Source: Synergistaceae bacterium DZ-S4 (GTDB lineage Bacteria > Synergistota > Synergistia > Synergistales > Synergistaceae). From it: a DNA stretch of 64,000 bases. This document shows, in pieces, positions 7,430 through 17,832 of the stretch (position 1 is its first letter; every line of letters begins with the position of its first letter). Location of the stretch: assembly GCA_025943965.1 (NCBI GenBank), contig JAPCWD010000002.1:124001-188000 (forward strand). Direction: 5' to 3'. Below the pieces are notes generated by a model. It ran no database searches, was not told the origin of the DNA, and saw only the letters and a program-made list of their open reading frames with translations. Both the position numbers and the translations under genes were made by a program.

Positions 7430-8584
7430 ATGTTTAAAAAAATGGCCCAGAATATTGCTAAAAGCACCAGCGAAGTCATAGGGTACGGAGTACTGGTAAC
7501 AGACGAAAAGGGGATGATAATTGGATGCAACGATGAGAAAAGGATCGGAGAATACCATCCGCCTTCTCTTCAGGTCATGCAGGAGAACAGGCCTATGACG
7601 ACCTCCACCTCGGATGCCGAAAATTACGGCAATGTCCTTCCGGGCTACACCCTGCCCATTCAGTTCTTTGACAGAGTACTGGGATCGGTGTCGATCGCCG
7701 GCCTCCCTGAGGAGGTAGAGCGCTATGGCCTGCTCGTGCAGAAACAGGCGGAGATAATGCTTCGCGAACAGGCCTTCCTTGAGTCTAACCTGCTTAGGGA
7801 GCGGTCTCTGCGCGACCTGATAGAGAACATCTCATCCTACGACCCAAGAGTAGGCAGCGGGGAACTTATCATAATGCAGGCCAAGGAGCTTGGTTTCAAC
7901 ATTTTAAAGTGCAGGATAGCGATAGTGATCGAGATGAACAGGTGGTCAAACGAAGCTGCAGAGTCCGCCTTTCAGAGAATGCTCAGAGAGGTCAGGACAA
8001 GTTTCTCCAATCCGAGGAACGTTATATGCCCGCAGGAGAATTACAGGGTGACGATCCTCCTGTCTGCAAGTTCGGACAGGGATCCTGATAAAATTTATGA
8101 AGCTGCCGAGGTCCTCTCAAAAGATTTTCTTGATAGCATCGGGGCAAAGGGCATCCTCGCGGATGTCTCGGTCGGGTTTTCTGCTTTCGATCTGCAGGGA
8201 CTCTCACGTTCCATAAACTCTGCAAGAAATTCTCTTAGGCTGGCTAAGCAGCTTGGAACAAAAGGAATGATCAGGTCAGAAAAATTTACGGGCGAGGCTT
8301 TGCTGGATGCTCTTCCCCCTGGAGTGAGGGAAGAATATGTGACGAGGATCCTGAAGGGGCTGTCTTCGAGAAATGATTTCAATGAAATGAAGGAGACCTT
8401 TCTGGCATGGTGCGGATCTCCGTTTGCCAGCGGAAATGTTGCCGAAAACTTATCAATGCACAGGAACAGCCTTCAGTACAGGCTGAAAAAGATACGTTCG
8501 CTCACTGGAAAGGATCCCTGGAATTTTAAAGATGCCTTCGAACTGTGGGCTGCCTTTGTCATTTCAGATATTTCAAAAAACTGA
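7430..8584 (+). CDS. CdaR/PucR-type transcriptional regulator
   Basis: 384 residues. The N-terminal 110 residues resemble the sugar-diacid recognition domain of CdaR proteins (IGYGVLVTDEKGMIIGCND, then RIGEYH). A helical linker (about 105-140) and a central domain follow, and the C-terminus has the PucR-type helix-turn-helix (NVAENLSMHRNSLQYRLKKI). Cytoplasmic. Start ATG 7430, with an in-frame GTG at 7421 as alternative. Inference from divergent placement: it controls the grd operon, probably through the palindrome at 7334-7354. The effector is unknown; a link to glycine or another amino acid is only a guess. Confidence 0.85.
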   Translation: MFKKMAQNIAKSTSEVIGYGVLVTDEKGMIIGCNDEKRIGEYHPPSLQVMQENRPMTTSTSDAENYGNVLPGYTLPIQFFDRVLGSVSIAGLPEEVERYGLLVQKQAEIMLREQAFLESNLLRERSLRDLIENISSYDPRVGSGELIIMQAKELGFNILKCRIAIVIEMNRWSNEAAESAFQRMLREVRTSFSNPRNVICPQENYRVTILLSASSDRDPDKIYEAAEVLSKDFLDSIGAKGILADVSVGFSAFDLQGLSRSINSARNSLRLAKQLGTKGMIRSEKFTGEALLDALPPGVREEYVTRILKGLSSRNDFNEMKETFLAWCGSPFASGNVAENLSMHRNSLQYRLKKIRSLTGKDPWNFKDAFELWAAFVISDISKN

Positions 8585-8716
8585 CGGAACAGAGAAGGGG
8601 CTCCAGATCCTGAGCAGTTTAAACCCAGGATAGAGATTGCCGTGCAATTGGCGGGAGTATATAATACCCTGATGTATAATTTGTTTCGATTTCATTTAGC
8701 AACGGAGGAGATATAG

Positions 8717-11215
8717 ATGCCATACGATTTTGGCGCCATAGAACCAAAATGGCAGAAGGAATGGGCCGGATCAAAAGTTTTTGAAGTCGAGGCCGACAAC
8801 AGCAAAGAAAAATTCTACTGTCTGGAGATGTTCCCTTATCCGAGCGGAGCCCTGCACATGGGGCACCTCCGCAACTATTCCATCGGTGACCTCCTGGCAA
8901 GGTTCCTCAGGAAGAAGGGCTACAATGTCCTCTATCCGATGGGCTTCGATGCCTTCGGGATGCCTGCGGAAAACGCGGCGATAAAAATGAAACTTCCTCC
9001 GGCTGAATGGACATGGAGCAACATCGAACATATGACGAATCAGCTAAAAAGGGCCGGGTACAGCTACGACTGGAGAAGAAGGGTAGAGACGTGCAACGTC
9101 AATTATTATAAATGGAACCAGTGGCTTTTCCTCCAGTTCTACAAGAAAGGACTTGTTTACCGCAAGCATGCCCCGGTCAACTGGTGCGAGGACTGCAAAA
9201 CTGTCCTTGCCAATGAACAGGTGGTGGGGGACGGTGTCTGCTGGCGCTGCGGCACCCCTGTCGTGAAGCGGGGCCTTGAGCAGTGGTTCATAAGGATAAC
9301 CGACTACGCTCAGGAACTTGCGGACTGTCTTGATGACCTTGACGGATGGCCGGAACGGGTCGTAACCATGCAGAGAAACTGGATAGGCCGATCCGAGGGC
9401 GTCCATTTCAAAATGGATATAGTTGATACAGACCTCAGCATTGAAGCTTTCACTACAAGGATCGATACCGTCTTCGGAGTGACCTTTGTCGCTATAGCCG
9501 CAGAGCATCCCTTTGTCGAGGCATTTGCCGGGAAGGTCGGAGGAACCAAGGCTGAAGAACTGAGGGCTTTCGCAAAAAGGATGTCCTCACGGAGCGCGAT
9601 AGAGCGTACCGCGGTCGGTACGGACAAAGAGGGTATAGAAACAGGATTTTATGCCATAAATCCTGTAAACGGCAAAAAAGTGCCCATATGGATCGCAGAC
9701 TACATACTGATGGACTACGGAACAGGAGCGATCATGGGTGTTCCAGCTCATGACCAGAGGGACTTCGATTTCGTAAGGAAATACGGCATCCCCGTTATCC
9801 CGGTCGTAAGGCCGGCGGACGGACCTGTCCCCGACGGAGAGACGATGACCGGGTCAGTCGACGCTGACGGCATAGCATGCAATTCAGGCGAGTTTGACGG
9901 CTTGCCCACTCCCCAGGCTATCGAAAAGATAGGTGAATGGTTCGAGGAAAAAGGACTTGGCAGCAGAGAGGTCCAGTTCAGGCTGAGGGACTGGCTCATC
10001 TCAAGGCAGCGGTACTGGGGCACTCCCATCCCGATGGTCTACTGCGACCACTGCGGGATAGTTCCGGTACCTGAAGACCAGCTTCCGGTGGAACTGCCTC
10101 TTGACATCGAGATGCCCGAGCATGGAGGCAATCCGCTAGCCCTTCGTGAAGACTGGATAAATACGATATGCCCGGTATGCGGAAAACCTGCAAGGCGTGA
10201 GACCGACACAATGGACACGTTCTTCTGTTCTTCGTGGTACTTCAGCAGGTATACTTCGCCGTGGTGTACAGATCAGCCCTTTGACAAAGACGAGGCAGCC
10301 TACTGGATGAACGTCGACCAGTACATCGGCGGTATTGAGCACGCATGCCTTCATCTCATATACGCAAGGTTCTTTACAAAAGTATGCGCAGACCTCGGCC
10401 TCCTTCCGAAAGAGATGAGAGAGCCCTTCAAAAGGCTCCTTACGCAGGGAATGGTGATAAAAGACGGGGCCAAGATGTCCAAATCTCTTGGCAACGTTGT
10501 CGATCCTGATGAAATAATCAACAAATACGGAGCTGACACGGCAAGGCTCTTCATCCTTTTCGCATCTCCGCCAGAAAAAGACCTTGACTGGTCAGAGAGA
10601 GGCGTCGAGGGAGCCCATCGTTTCCTTGGAAGGGTGTGGCGCCTCGTCGAATCGAACCTTGAAGGGATAGCGGCAGCTTCCAGGATCCGGGTGCCGATGA
10701 AAGAGATAAATACTTCTGATATCAGGGATATCAAACGCATTATCCACAATACCCTCGACAGGGTCACCAGGGACATAAGTGAAGAGCGTCAGTTCAACAC
10801 AGCCGTTGCCAGGCTCATGGAGCTTACCAACGCTCTCATCGGATTCAGGCCCGGTACTCCTGATGCATGGTCAGTAATGAGGGAGGGTGTGGAGACCCTG
10901 CTCTCATGCCTTTCCCCCTTTGCGCCCCACATAACGGAAGAACTCTGGCACATGATCGGGAACGATACCTTCCTATCAGTTGAAAAATGGTTTGAAGTTG
11001 ACTCGGGATCTCTCGTGGAAGACATGGTGACTGTAGTGCTTCAGATAAACGGCAAGGTCAGGGAGCAGTTCACTGTGAAGGCCGGTCTGTCGAAGGAAGA
11101 ACTCAGCGAGGAGATCCTCTCGAGAGCTGAGACGAAGAAAAGGACCGAAGGCAAACGAATTGTCAAGGTCATCCCGATCCCCGGCAAGCTGGTTAATATT
11201 GTGGTGAAAGACTGA
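8717..11215 (+). CDS. leuS: Leucyl-tRNA synthetase
   Basis: 832 residues. Class I signatures: the HIGH-type motif within [17 protein letters not shown] (about residues 37-53) and KMSKS within [10 protein letters not shown] (about 590). The editing CP1 domain and a zinc-binding CxxC...CxxC region ([14 protein letters not shown], then CWRCG) lie between. It charges tRNA-Leu. ATG 8717 follows GGAGGAG. Its TGA overlaps the ATG of holA (TGATG), so the pair is translationally coupled. Confidence 0.98.
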   Translation: MPYDFGAIEPKWQKEWAGSKVFEVEADNSKEKFYCLEMFPYPSGALHMGHLRNYSIGDLLARFLRKKGYNVLYPMGFDAFGMPAENAAIKMKLPPAEWTWSNIEHMTNQLKRAGYSYDWRRRVETCNVNYYKWNQWLFLQFYKKGLVYRKHAPVNWCEDCKTVLANEQVVGDGVCWRCGTPVVKRGLEQWFIRITDYAQELADCLDDLDGWPERVVTMQRNWIGRSEGVHFKMDIVDTDLSIEAFTTRIDTVFGVTFVAIAAEHPFVEAFAGKVGGTKAEELRAFAKRMSSRSAIERTAVGTDKEGIETGFYAINPVNGKKVPIWIADYILMDYGTGAIMGVPAHDQRDFDFVRKYGIPVIPVVRPADGPVPDGETMTGSVDADGIACNSGEFDGLPTPQAIEKIGEWFEEKGLGSREVQFRLRDWLISRQRYWGTPIPMVYCDHCGIVPVPEDQLPVELPLDIEMPEHGGNPLALREDWINTICPVCGKPARRETDTMDTFFCSSWYFSRYTSPWCTDQPFDKDEAAYWMNVDQYIGGIEHACLHLIYARFFTKVCADLGLLPKEMREPFKRLLTQGMVIKDGAKMSKSLGNVVDPDEIINKYGADTARLFILFASPPEKDLDWSERGVEGAHRFLGRVWRLVESNLEGIAAASRIRVPMKEINTSDIRDIKRIIHNTLDRVTRDISEERQFNTAVARLMELTNALIGFRPGTPDAWSVMREGVETLLSCLSPFAPHITEELWHMIGNDTFLSVEKWFEVDSGSLVEDMVTVVLQINGKVREQFTVKAGLSKEELSEEILSRAETKKRTEGKRIVKVIPIPGKLVNIVVKD

Positions 11216-12129
11216 TGCCCTCTCTCCTCCTGATCTCTGCCTCGGGCACGGCACAGAGACGGCTCCTGGAGGAGACAGTTGCTGATTTTGAAAAAAAAGG
11301 TCATGTGATATCAGGAAGACAGGAGGGCGGCGAATGGGGCCCCCTCCTGTCCGATAACCTCTCAGGAGGCCTCTTTGACGAAAAGAGGATCATTGTTGTT
11401 GAATCAGCTCCTCTTTTGGGGCCTTTCCCGGAAAACTTCGATACGATGGTGGATGCTGATTCACCTGTGGTCATCCTTCTGATCTATGAGTCAGACCCTG
11501 CAAAGATCTTTCCCCCGCATACGCTTGAAAAGTGCACTGTCCTGAAAGCCGCGCCCTTCCCGCGGTGGCCGCGTGAAAGAATGATGTGGACAACGGACCT
11601 GGCAGGAAAGATGGGGATAAATATTGACAGAGAGGCTGTCTCGCTGATCATTGAGCTTACAGAGGACCCGGAGGAGATAAGGCGTCAGCTCCTGAGCCTC
11701 TCAATGCTAAAAAAAGGCAGATCTGTCAATTTGTCTGATGTTGAAAGCATGTGCCTGGACGACGGGACCGGAAATCTTCTGAAGCTTCTGGATGGCCTCT
11801 GCAGCGGTGACCATGTCAAAACGGTCAGGAGCCTCAACGCTGTCTCCAAAAACGGAGATCTTATACCCCTTGTGTCTGCGATACACAACAGAATGAGGCT
11901 TGCCTGGTACGCATCGATGCATCCGGGTAAGGGAGCTCTCTTTGCGCAGTCGCTCGGAGCGAAGAACTACGCATGGACGATGGCCGGAAACGCCGCACGA
12001 AAATACGGTGCGGGCCCGATCGGCCGATTTATATTGGGGCTCATAAAAATCAACATAGATGAAAAGAGCGGTACCGGATCAGGATGGGCCGGTCTTGAGA
12101 CCCTTGTGATCGAATTGATGGGCAGATAA
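11215..12129 (+). CDS. holA: DNA polymerase III delta subunit
   Basis: 304 residues, with the N-terminal segment LLLISASGTAQRRLLEE and later DLAGKMGINIDREAVSLIIELTEDPEEIRRQLLSLS typical of HolA. The clamp-loader delta subunit opens the beta clamp. Start ATG 11215 overlaps the leuS stop. It precedes rpsT in convergent orientation, a frequent holA-rpsT association in bacteria (here with opposite strands). Confidence 0.85.
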   Translation: MPSLLLISASGTAQRRLLEETVADFEKKGHVISGRQEGGEWGPLLSDNLSGGLFDEKRIIVVESAPLLGPFPENFDTMVDADSPVVILLIYESDPAKIFPPHTLEKCTVLKAAPFPRWPRERMMWTTDLAGKMGINIDREAVSLIIELTEDPEEIRRQLLSLSMLKKGRSVNLSDVESMCLDDGTGNLLKLLDGLCSGDHVKTVRSLNAVSKNGDLIPLVSAIHNRMRLAWYASMHPGKGALFAQSLGAKNYAWTMAGNAARKYGAGPIGRFILGLIKINIDEKSGTGSGWAGLETLVIELMGR

Positions 12130-12136
12130 AAAACAA

Positions 12137-12163
12137 ACGGAGAGGGTAACTTGGCCTCTCCGT
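12137..12163. terminator. bidirectional terminator between holA and rpsT
   Basis: ACGGAGAGG and CCTCTCCGT form a perfect 9-bp stem around a 9-base loop, 7 bases after the holA stop and before the 3' end of rpsT. For the minus transcript the stem is followed by a T-rich run (the A-run at 12128-12136 read on the other strand). Confidence 0.75.
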
Positions 12164-12190
12164 ACAGATCTGTAATATTGATCGGGTCAC

Positions 12191-12457
12191 CTAGGCAGAA
12201 AGGGATTTAAATCTAGCTGCCATCATAGCCTTGCGGCGGGACGCTGTATTCCGGTGGACGACGCCCTTTACTACCGCCTTATCCAGTACACCCTGAGCCT
12301 CGTTCAGCCTCTTTGCTGCAAGCTCGGAGTCTTTCTGTTCAACTGCATCCAGAAGCTTCTTAACTGCATTTTTGCAGCGGGTTTTCCAGAAGCGGTTGTA
12401 AATGCGGTTTCTTTCAGTGACCAGAACTCGTTTTTTTGCTGATTTCTTATTTGGCAA
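12191..12457 (-). CDS. rpsT: 30S ribosomal protein S20
   Basis: 88 residues, the normal S20 size: PNKKSAKKRV at the start, then NRFWKTRCKNAVKKL and a C-terminus HRNTASRRKAMMAARFKSL. Start is TTG 12457, placed 7 bases after AAGGAGG; longer in-frame starts would run through the Shine-Dalgarno sequence. TTG initiation is known to be used for S20 in other bacteria, where it takes part in autoregulation. S20 binds 16S rRNA in the small subunit. Confidence 0.95.
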   Translation of the reverse strand: MPNKKSAKKRVLVTERNRIYNRFWKTRCKNAVKKLLDAVEQKDSELAAKRLNEAQGVLDKAVVKGVVHRNTASRRKAMMAARFKSLSA

Positions 12458-12680
12458 TGCCGTCACCTCCTTCACAAAAGACAGCGGATATATTAGCACA
12501 TATTGGGCATATCCTGCAACAGCTCATTCTATTTTACCCCAATTATTTGTGTTCGGCAGTAGAATTTTATTATGCATTATATAATTTTTCTTGCTCCATA
12601 GAGAAGTGTATGATATATTTACTAGGTTGCTTATAAGACAATTATGGTTATCAGAAAATGAACCACAGGAGGTGTAGTCT

Positions 12681-12815
12681 GTGAAACGAACATTTCAGCC
12701 GCATAACACCAGACGAAAGCGTTCAATGGGCTTTCTCGTACGTTCTGCCTCCCCAAGCGGACGCCGCATTTTGAGGAATCGTCGCCGTAAGGGTAGAGCG
12801 CGTCTTGCTGTCTAA
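12681..12815 (+). CDS. rpmH: 50S ribosomal protein L34
   Basis: 44 residues from GTG 12681 ([20 protein letters not shown], then [17 protein letters not shown]). Highly basic and exactly the length of L34. AGGAGGTG lies 8 bases upstream. First gene of the rpmH-rnpA-yidD-yidC-jag cluster, 6 bases before rnpA. In many bacteria this cluster abuts dnaA/oriC; here the upstream neighbour is rpsT and I saw no DnaA-box cluster. Confidence 0.97.
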   Translation: MKRTFQPHNTRRKRSMGFLVRSASPSGRRILRNRRRKGRARLAV

Positions 12816-12821
12816 TCAGCC

Positions 12822-13223
12822 GTGAATTTCGGCTTTTCGTCAGCTGTCAGGCTCAGGCACGGATGGCAGTTCGACCTTGTATTCCGCACCGGACGTCGTG
12901 AAACAGGCGAGCTGGTGCGGTTGTTGTTTGTTGAACGCCCCGGCGATCCCGTACTGGTGGGAGTGACTGTGGGGAAAAAAACAGCAAACGCCGCAAAGCG
13001 TACAAGAGGCCGAAGGATGATGAGGGAAGCATTCAGGAGGCTTTTACCATGGATAAGGGACGGAGTATGGATAATAGCGTCGCTCAGGGAGAAAGCTCTG
13101 GAAAGGTCTTCCGTTGACATCTACATGGATATCGCGCATTCGCTCAAAAGAAGGGGACTCATGAGGCAGGACTGGCCCGGACCGGACTGGAATGCTGACA
13201 AGGCAGGACGAACATGCGCCTAG
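12822..13223 (+). CDS. rnpA: Ribonuclease P protein component
   Basis: 133 residues. Pattern [17 protein letters not shown] near the N-terminus and the RNR-type motif [15 protein letters not shown] (about residues 58-72) identify RnpA, which helps the RNase P RNA mature tRNA 5' ends. Start GTG 12822. The C-terminal tail overlaps yidD by 10 bases. The extra C-terminal residues ([15 protein letters not shown]) have no known role. Confidence 0.93.
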   Translation: MNFGFSSAVRLRHGWQFDLVFRTGRRETGELVRLLFVERPGDPVLVGVTVGKKTANAAKRTRGRRMMREAFRRLLPWIRDGVWIIASLREKALERSSVDIYMDIAHSLKRRGLMRQDWPGPDWNADKAGRTCA

Positions 13224-13501
13224 CATCGATGGCAGGACTTTTTCTGATCAGGTTCTACCAGGCAGCAATATCACCGGTACTGGGAGGAGGAAAATGCCGC
13301 TTCATCCCGACATGCTCCGAATATACAGCTGAAGCGGTAGAAAGATACGGTCTTATTTACGGAGCGGAACTCGGACTGCGGAGGATACTGCGCTGCGGTC
13401 CATGGGATCCGGGAGGGTACGACCCTGTGCCCGGACAGGAAGATTTAGATACACGGATCCGGATAGGAAAGTTATTTAAAGGACTTCGAAAGGTTAGGTG
13501 A
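13214..13501 (+). CDS. yidD: Membrane protein insertion efficiency factor
   Basis: 95 residues with the YidD signature [20 protein letters not shown] followed by [13 protein letters not shown] and [17 protein letters not shown]. An amphipathic N-terminus associates it with the inner membrane, and it assists YidC. It overlaps rnpA upstream and yidC downstream (GTGA), as in the conserved cluster. Confidence 0.95.
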   Translation: MRLASMAGLFLIRFYQAAISPVLGGGKCRFIPTCSEYTAEAVERYGLIYGAELGLRRILRCGPWDPGGYDPVPGQEDLDTRIRIGKLFKGLRKVR

Positions 13502-14352
13502 AAGTTTTGGGCGCGATTTGGAATGGAGCAAGCGATCTGCTTCTCATGATCCTTGAATTTTTTTACGGCCTCACAAACTCTTTTGGAATGGCCATAGTGC
13601 TGTTGACAATAGCTGTAAGGATAGCACTTTACCCCCTCAACCAGAAACAAATGGTCAGTATGCAGCAGATGCAGAAGATACAGCCACGTCTGAAGGTGCT
13701 GCAGGAAAAATATGCCAACGATAAAGAGAAACTCAACCAGGAGACGATGCGTCTCTACAAGGAGAATAAAATTAATCCGGCAGCGGGATGTCTGCCTCTT
13801 CTGGTGCAGCTGCCGATCCTCATCCTTCTCTTCAATGTACTTAGGACATATGATTTTGCCGGGACATCCTTCCTCGGGATAATACTGGGTTCGTCGACGA
13901 CCGCAGGCCTTGCCCAGGCGGTTGGCGTAGCGGCAGATCCGACAGGAAACTACGGCCTTATGTCAGTCCTGACAGGCATCATGCAGAATCCGTCGGGACT
14001 CTCAAATGCCGGACTCTACATGGGCAACCTCATTTTGCTCATAAGCATTTCATTCCTTACCTGGGCTCAGCAGAAACTTTCTTCAGCAGGGGCAAACCCG
14101 CAGATGGCTATGATGAACACAATAATGCCGTTTTTCATGGCGTTCATCTGCCTTTCGATGCCTGGCGGAGTCATGCTTTACTGGGGGCTTTCATCGCTTA
14201 TCGGAGTTGCTCAGCAATACTTCGTAATGAAAAAGACGAAAGAGGAACTTCAGGTCAAGCCTGTCCTTCATAAGAACAAACCTACGCCGGCCGCAGTTGA
14301 GGACGATGACGATGAATACGAGGACGACTACGATGACGACGATGATGAATAA
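13498..14352 (+). CDS. yidC: Membrane protein insertase YidC/Oxa1
   Basis: 284 residues. The short form without the large periplasmic P1 domain of proteobacterial YidC. Hydrophobic segments at about 25-45, 95-115, 175-195 and 210-235 match the Oxa1 core; the cytoplasmic hairpin [20 protein letters not shown] lies between the first two. It inserts proteins into the inner membrane, alone or with SecYEG. GTG 13498 overlaps the yidD stop. Unusual: the C-terminal tail after KPTPAAVE is almost wholly acidic ([16 protein letters not shown]), where most short YidC proteins have a basic tail. Confidence 0.94.
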   Translation: MKVLGAIWNGASDLLLMILEFFYGLTNSFGMAIVLLTIAVRIALYPLNQKQMVSMQQMQKIQPRLKVLQEKYANDKEKLNQETMRLYKENKINPAAGCLPLLVQLPILILLFNVLRTYDFAGTSFLGIILGSSTTAGLAQAVGVAADPTGNYGLMSVLTGIMQNPSGLSNAGLYMGNLILLISISFLTWAQQKLSSAGANPQMAMMNTIMPFFMAFICLSMPGGVMLYWGLSSLIGVAQQYFVMKKTKEELQVKPVLHKNKPTPAAVEDDDDEYEDDYDDDDDE

Positions 14353-14388
14353 GAAACGGCCTCTTGCCGGACAGGACAAGAGGGACGC

Positions 14389-15090
14389 ATGATGGACAGG
14401 GACATGGAAGAGAGGATCCCGATGCCGGAGATCGGTTCGGCGGTCTTTGAGTGCGAGTCGGTGGAAGAGGCCCGTGAGAAGGCGGCTGAGCTTTGGGGTA
14501 TCAAAACTGATGATGTTGAGGCTCAGATAATATCCGAAGATAAAAAACTCTTTGGTTTCCTTGGCTGTACATACAAAGTTGAGGTAAAACCATTTGCACC
14601 CGTAACTTTCATAAAGTCATGCCATTTTGTCAACGATATTTTGGAGAGGATGGACCTTGACCTTATCCCCGAGCTGAATGAGGACGGTATGATCAACCTC
14701 GTCGGAGAAGATGTCGGGGTAGTGATCGGAAGATACGGTGAGACGCTTAAAGCGCTGGAGTATCTTACCAACCTTGCCTGTCATGATGACATGTCCACAC
14801 GAAGGGTCCGTTTCGACTGCGGAGGGTACCGCCAGCGCAGGGAACAGACGCTGACCAGGCTTGCAGAATCGATAGCCAGAGAATCTCTCCGCAAGGGGAC
14901 CCCGGTCAGCCTGGAACCTATGTCAAGCTGGGAGCGTCGGATAGTCCACCTTGCACTCAGGGACAATAAAGAGGTAGAGACGAAATCTATCGGTGAGGAG
15001 CCTTCAAGAAGGGTGCTTGTCTGTCCGGTGACCCGTTCAGACAGGGGAAGCTCGGATAGAGGAAGGAAAAGATCTTCCCGAAGCAGGTAG
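14389..15090 (+). CDS. jag: RNA-binding protein Jag/KhpB
   Basis: 233 residues in three parts: an N-terminal Jag domain (SVEEAREKAAELWGIKTDDVEAQ), a KH domain (GVVIGRYGETLKALEYLTNL) and an R3H domain (RRIVHLALRDNKEVETKSIGE). Start ATG 14389 or 14392, behind AGAGGGACG. The gene closes the rpmH cluster. KhpB binds many RNAs and, with KhpA, affects cell division and envelope growth in Gram-positive bacteria. The C-terminal basic Ser/Arg-rich tail is likely disordered. Confidence 0.93.
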   Translation: MMDRDMEERIPMPEIGSAVFECESVEEAREKAAELWGIKTDDVEAQIISEDKKLFGFLGCTYKVEVKPFAPVTFIKSCHFVNDILERMDLDLIPELNEDGMINLVGEDVGVVIGRYGETLKALEYLTNLACHDDMSTRRVRFDCGGYRQRREQTLTRLAESIARESLRKGTPVSLEPMSSWERRIVHLALRDNKEVETKSIGEEPSRRVLVCPVTRSDRGSSDRGRKRSSRSR

Positions 15091-15114
15091 CGATCATCCG
15101 GGGCCACTAAAGAT

Positions 15115-15158
15115 AATAAAATGAGCGAAGAGACATTTTGCCCTTCGCTCATTTTATT
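15115..15158. terminator. strong bidirectional terminator after jag
   Basis: A 16-bp perfect stem (AATAAAATGAGCGAAG paired with CTTCGCTCATTTTATT) with a 12-base loop, flanked by T-rich DNA on both strands. It ends both jag (+) and the converging GGDEF-EAL gene (minus). Confidence 0.85.
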
Positions 15159-15162
15159 GTCT

Positions 15163-17832
15163 TTATGACTTCCGGCAGCTTTCTTTTCCGGGTCCTGTGT
15201 AAGTTTTGATAAAGTCCATCAGAGCATCCTCATCCATAGGCTCAGAGATCAGGAACCCCTGTATGTGCCTGCAGCGGCACCTCCGGACTGCGTCAAGCTG
15301 ATCTTCTGTCTCCACACCCTCCGCAATGACCTCAACACCGATAGATCCTGCCAGTGCCGTTATGCTTTTGAAAAGATTGAAATGTTTTTCTGAACAGTCG
15401 ATCCCTGTGATGAAACTCCTGTCGATCTTGAGAAAATCTATGGGGAGGTCTTTAAGGTAAGAGAGGGAAGAATAACCGGTCCCGAAATCATCGATAGAGA
15501 CCATTATTCCTTCTCTTCTGATCATCTCGAGCTTTTCGATAAAGTCAGAAGTTTCGCCGCAAAGGCAGGATTCCGTTATCTCAAGGCCTGCGCTATCTTT
15601 GGGAAGGCTCCGGGATCTGAACTTGTCCCTGAGTTTTTCCGCAAAGCTGCTCTGTGAGAACTGCATCGATGAGACATTGAAATTCACCAGGATGCCCCTG
15701 TCTTCAGAGCACAGCCTCGATGCGAGATCCAGTGCTGTGTCAATTGCGAAATCGCCAAGTTGGTTTATGAAACCGCACCTCTCTGCTATAGCTATGAAGA
15801 TGGAAGGCGGGACATTCCCATATCGCTCGTTTTCCCATCTGAGGAGCGCTTCTACTGCTGTTATCCGGTCAGGACCGAAAGAGTAGACAGGCTGGTACTT
15901 AACTTTAAGTTCGCAGTTTTTTATCGAGTTTATCAGATCTACCTCCATATCAAGTTCTTTTATGGCGGACAAATAAGACTCGATGTCAAGTATAAATACC
16001 CCTTCACTCTTCTTTGCAAGCCTTCCGGCTATCTCGCCGTATCTGAGCATGTCGCTCGGACTGATCTGTGCTCCTCTCAGATATTCTGTGCATGAGACAA
16101 GTCCTATTCTTAAGCTGACCTCGTACAGCGCGTCTCCCAACGTGAAGGGCATTGCAAAAGCGCCGTAGACCTTGTTTGCTACTGAGCACATCTCGCTGTC
16201 GTCCTGATAATCGTCTATGACGATCACAAAATCATCGCTCTCCAGGTTGAAGATCTCCCCGCCATGGGCGGCGGCAACAACGGAAAGCCTGTCAGCAGCA
16301 TCACGCAGCATTTTTTCAAAGAGCCTGTGTCCTAATATTTCCAGTATCCTATGGCTGTTGTTTATGTCAATAAAAAGAAGCCCGCTTTTGAAAATCATTG
16401 ACGTGCTCTTCCTGTTCAGGCTTTCAATTTTGAGGATAAAGCTCTCCTTGTTTGGGAGTCCCGTAGTCTTGTCGGTATATGCCAGGTCCCTTACCTTTTC
16501 CTGCAAGAGTTCATCATCAGTCACGTCTATCGCGAAGGCAGGGTAGAAGTCCCTCTCCTTCTCCCCTATGATCTGGACAAGAAGGAAAATATCCTTATCT
16601 TCGCTGTTCTTTATGGAAAGCCTGAGCTTAAAAGATGTATCACGATCCATCCCGGACATGGGGAAGACCTGTTGTTCCTCATTGAGCAGCCTTTTGAAGC
16701 TGAAAACTTTTTTATCATTATGGATGCCGAGAAAAGAGGCGAAGTCGTCGTCAAAGTCCATGACATCCCCGTCAGGCGATACTTTGAAAAAATTGAACCC
16801 GGCCTTGCTTATCGTGGTGTTTGAGAGTTCACGGATCCTCATGTATTTCCACCTTATCACGTAAAGGTAGACAACGGTCAGCGTGATCAGGAATATACAC
16901 AATAATATCAAAGCGCCGATTTTGATGAGCAGGCTGTTTTGCTGTGATCTGATGCTGTCTTCCGACGAAACCGCGACGAGCTTCCATCTGTCTGAATGGG
17001 GAAGGGCCGCGAATGAAAGGATCCTGTCATTTTTACTGCTTTTGTGATGCTTTATCACAGTTCCGGCAAGGCCGGCAAGTTCTTCTTTAAGGAAAAGCAG
17101 TTCATCAGACTCTATCAAAGTTGACAGAGGGCTGAAAAAATTGAAACTCCTGGTGAGATGCGGAAACTCCCTCAGGAAGCTGCCGGAGTACTCTACAATG
17201 CTGTTGTTCCCGTCTATCAGGCACAAAAAAGTGCCGCTGTAGGGAATGTTTATATTCTCCAGCATGGATATTTTATCTACATTTATGGCAGCTGTCAGAA
17301 CTCCGATGACGGAAGCCCCGGAAAATACAGGTACGCTGAATATGACCATTTTATTGTCCGAGGATCCGCTTGTTCCGGTCATATCATTGCTCAAGATGTT
17401 TGACACAACGCTAAAGCCTCTGATCGCTCTGTAGAAATGTTCGTCCTCAACGATGATCGCTTTTTTCCCGCTCGTGCTTACATAATTTCCCTCTTGGTCC
17501 GTAAGCTGGATGAAGTCATAACCTATTTTTAATGCCTCGTGCTTTATCTGTTCTAGTCTCCTTATAAGGAGGTCTTTGTCCGACAGGTCTTTTTGTGAGG
17601 ATGCAGTGTATCCGAGAGCCTGAAGCTGGATCAGTTTCGCGTTGATGCGTTCGTCCACCATGTTGGCTGCCAGTGATACCACCGACTGGTTCTGAGCGTC
17701 TGCGTGAGAAAAAAATATCGACCTTAGATGGTCAAGAAGGGCAAAGATGGCAATAAAAGTGATAGCCAGAAAGGCTATCAGAATGAAAAATGCACGGGTG
17801 GTCGGAAAATAGGATCGGAATATCTTCCTCAT
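15163..17832 (-). CDS. Cache-PAS-GGDEF-EAL membrane sensor, likely c-di-GMP phosphodiesterase
   Basis: 889 residues. Membrane helix at about 13-33; extracytoplasmic Cache-type sensor about 40-300; second helix 301-326; PAS-like segment about 340-440; GGDEF domain about 445-610; EAL domain about 635-880. The GGDEF active-site loop reads ESDDF (531-535) instead of GGDEF, so cyclase activity is probably lost. The EAL domain keeps EALLRW (661-666), ITES and DDFGTGYSSL (781-790), as in active phosphodiesterases. It therefore probably lowers c-di-GMP in response to an external ligand bound by the Cache domain. Start ATG 17832 at the divergent region shared with htrA. Confidence 0.9.
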   Translation of the reverse strand: MRKIFRSYFPTTRAFFILIAFLAITFIAIFALLDHLRSIFFSHADAQNQSVVSLAANMVDERINAKLIQLQALGYTASSQKDLSDKDLLIRRLEQIKHEALKIGYDFIQLTDQEGNYVSTSGKKAIIVEDEHFYRAIRGFSVVSNILSNDMTGTSGSSDNKMVIFSVPVFSGASVIGVLTAAINVDKISMLENINIPYSGTFLCLIDGNNSIVEYSGSFLREFPHLTRSFNFFSPLSTLIESDELLFLKEELAGLAGTVIKHHKSSKNDRILSFAALPHSDRWKLVAVSSEDSIRSQQNSLLIKIGALILLCIFLITLTVVYLYVIRWKYMRIRELSNTTISKAGFNFFKVSPDGDVMDFDDDFASFLGIHNDKKVFSFKRLLNEEQQVFPMSGMDRDTSFKLRLSIKNSEDKDIFLLVQIIGEKERDFYPAFAIDVTDDELLQEKVRDLAYTDKTTGLPNKESFILKIESLNRKSTSMIFKSGLLFIDINNSHRILEILGHRLFEKMLRDAADRLSVVAAAHGGEIFNLESDDFVIVIDDYQDDSEMCSVANKVYGAFAMPFTLGDALYEVSLRIGLVSCTEYLRGAQISPSDMLRYGEIAGRLAKKSEGVFILDIESYLSAIKELDMEVDLINSIKNCELKVKYQPVYSFGPDRITAVEALLRWENERYGNVPPSIFIAIAERCGFINQLGDFAIDTALDLASRLCSEDRGILVNFNVSSMQFSQSSFAEKLRDKFRSRSLPKDSAGLEITESCLCGETSDFIEKLEMIRREGIMVSIDDFGTGYSSLSYLKDLPIDFLKIDRSFITGIDCSEKHFNLFKSITALAGSIGVEVIAEGVETEDQLDAVRRCRCRHIQGFLISEPMDEDALMDFIKTYTGPGKESCRKS

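Noticed and set aside
12458-12680. Replication origin next to rpmH
   Set aside because: No cluster of DnaA boxes and no dnaA gene; the gap holds only A/T-rich promoter-like DNA.
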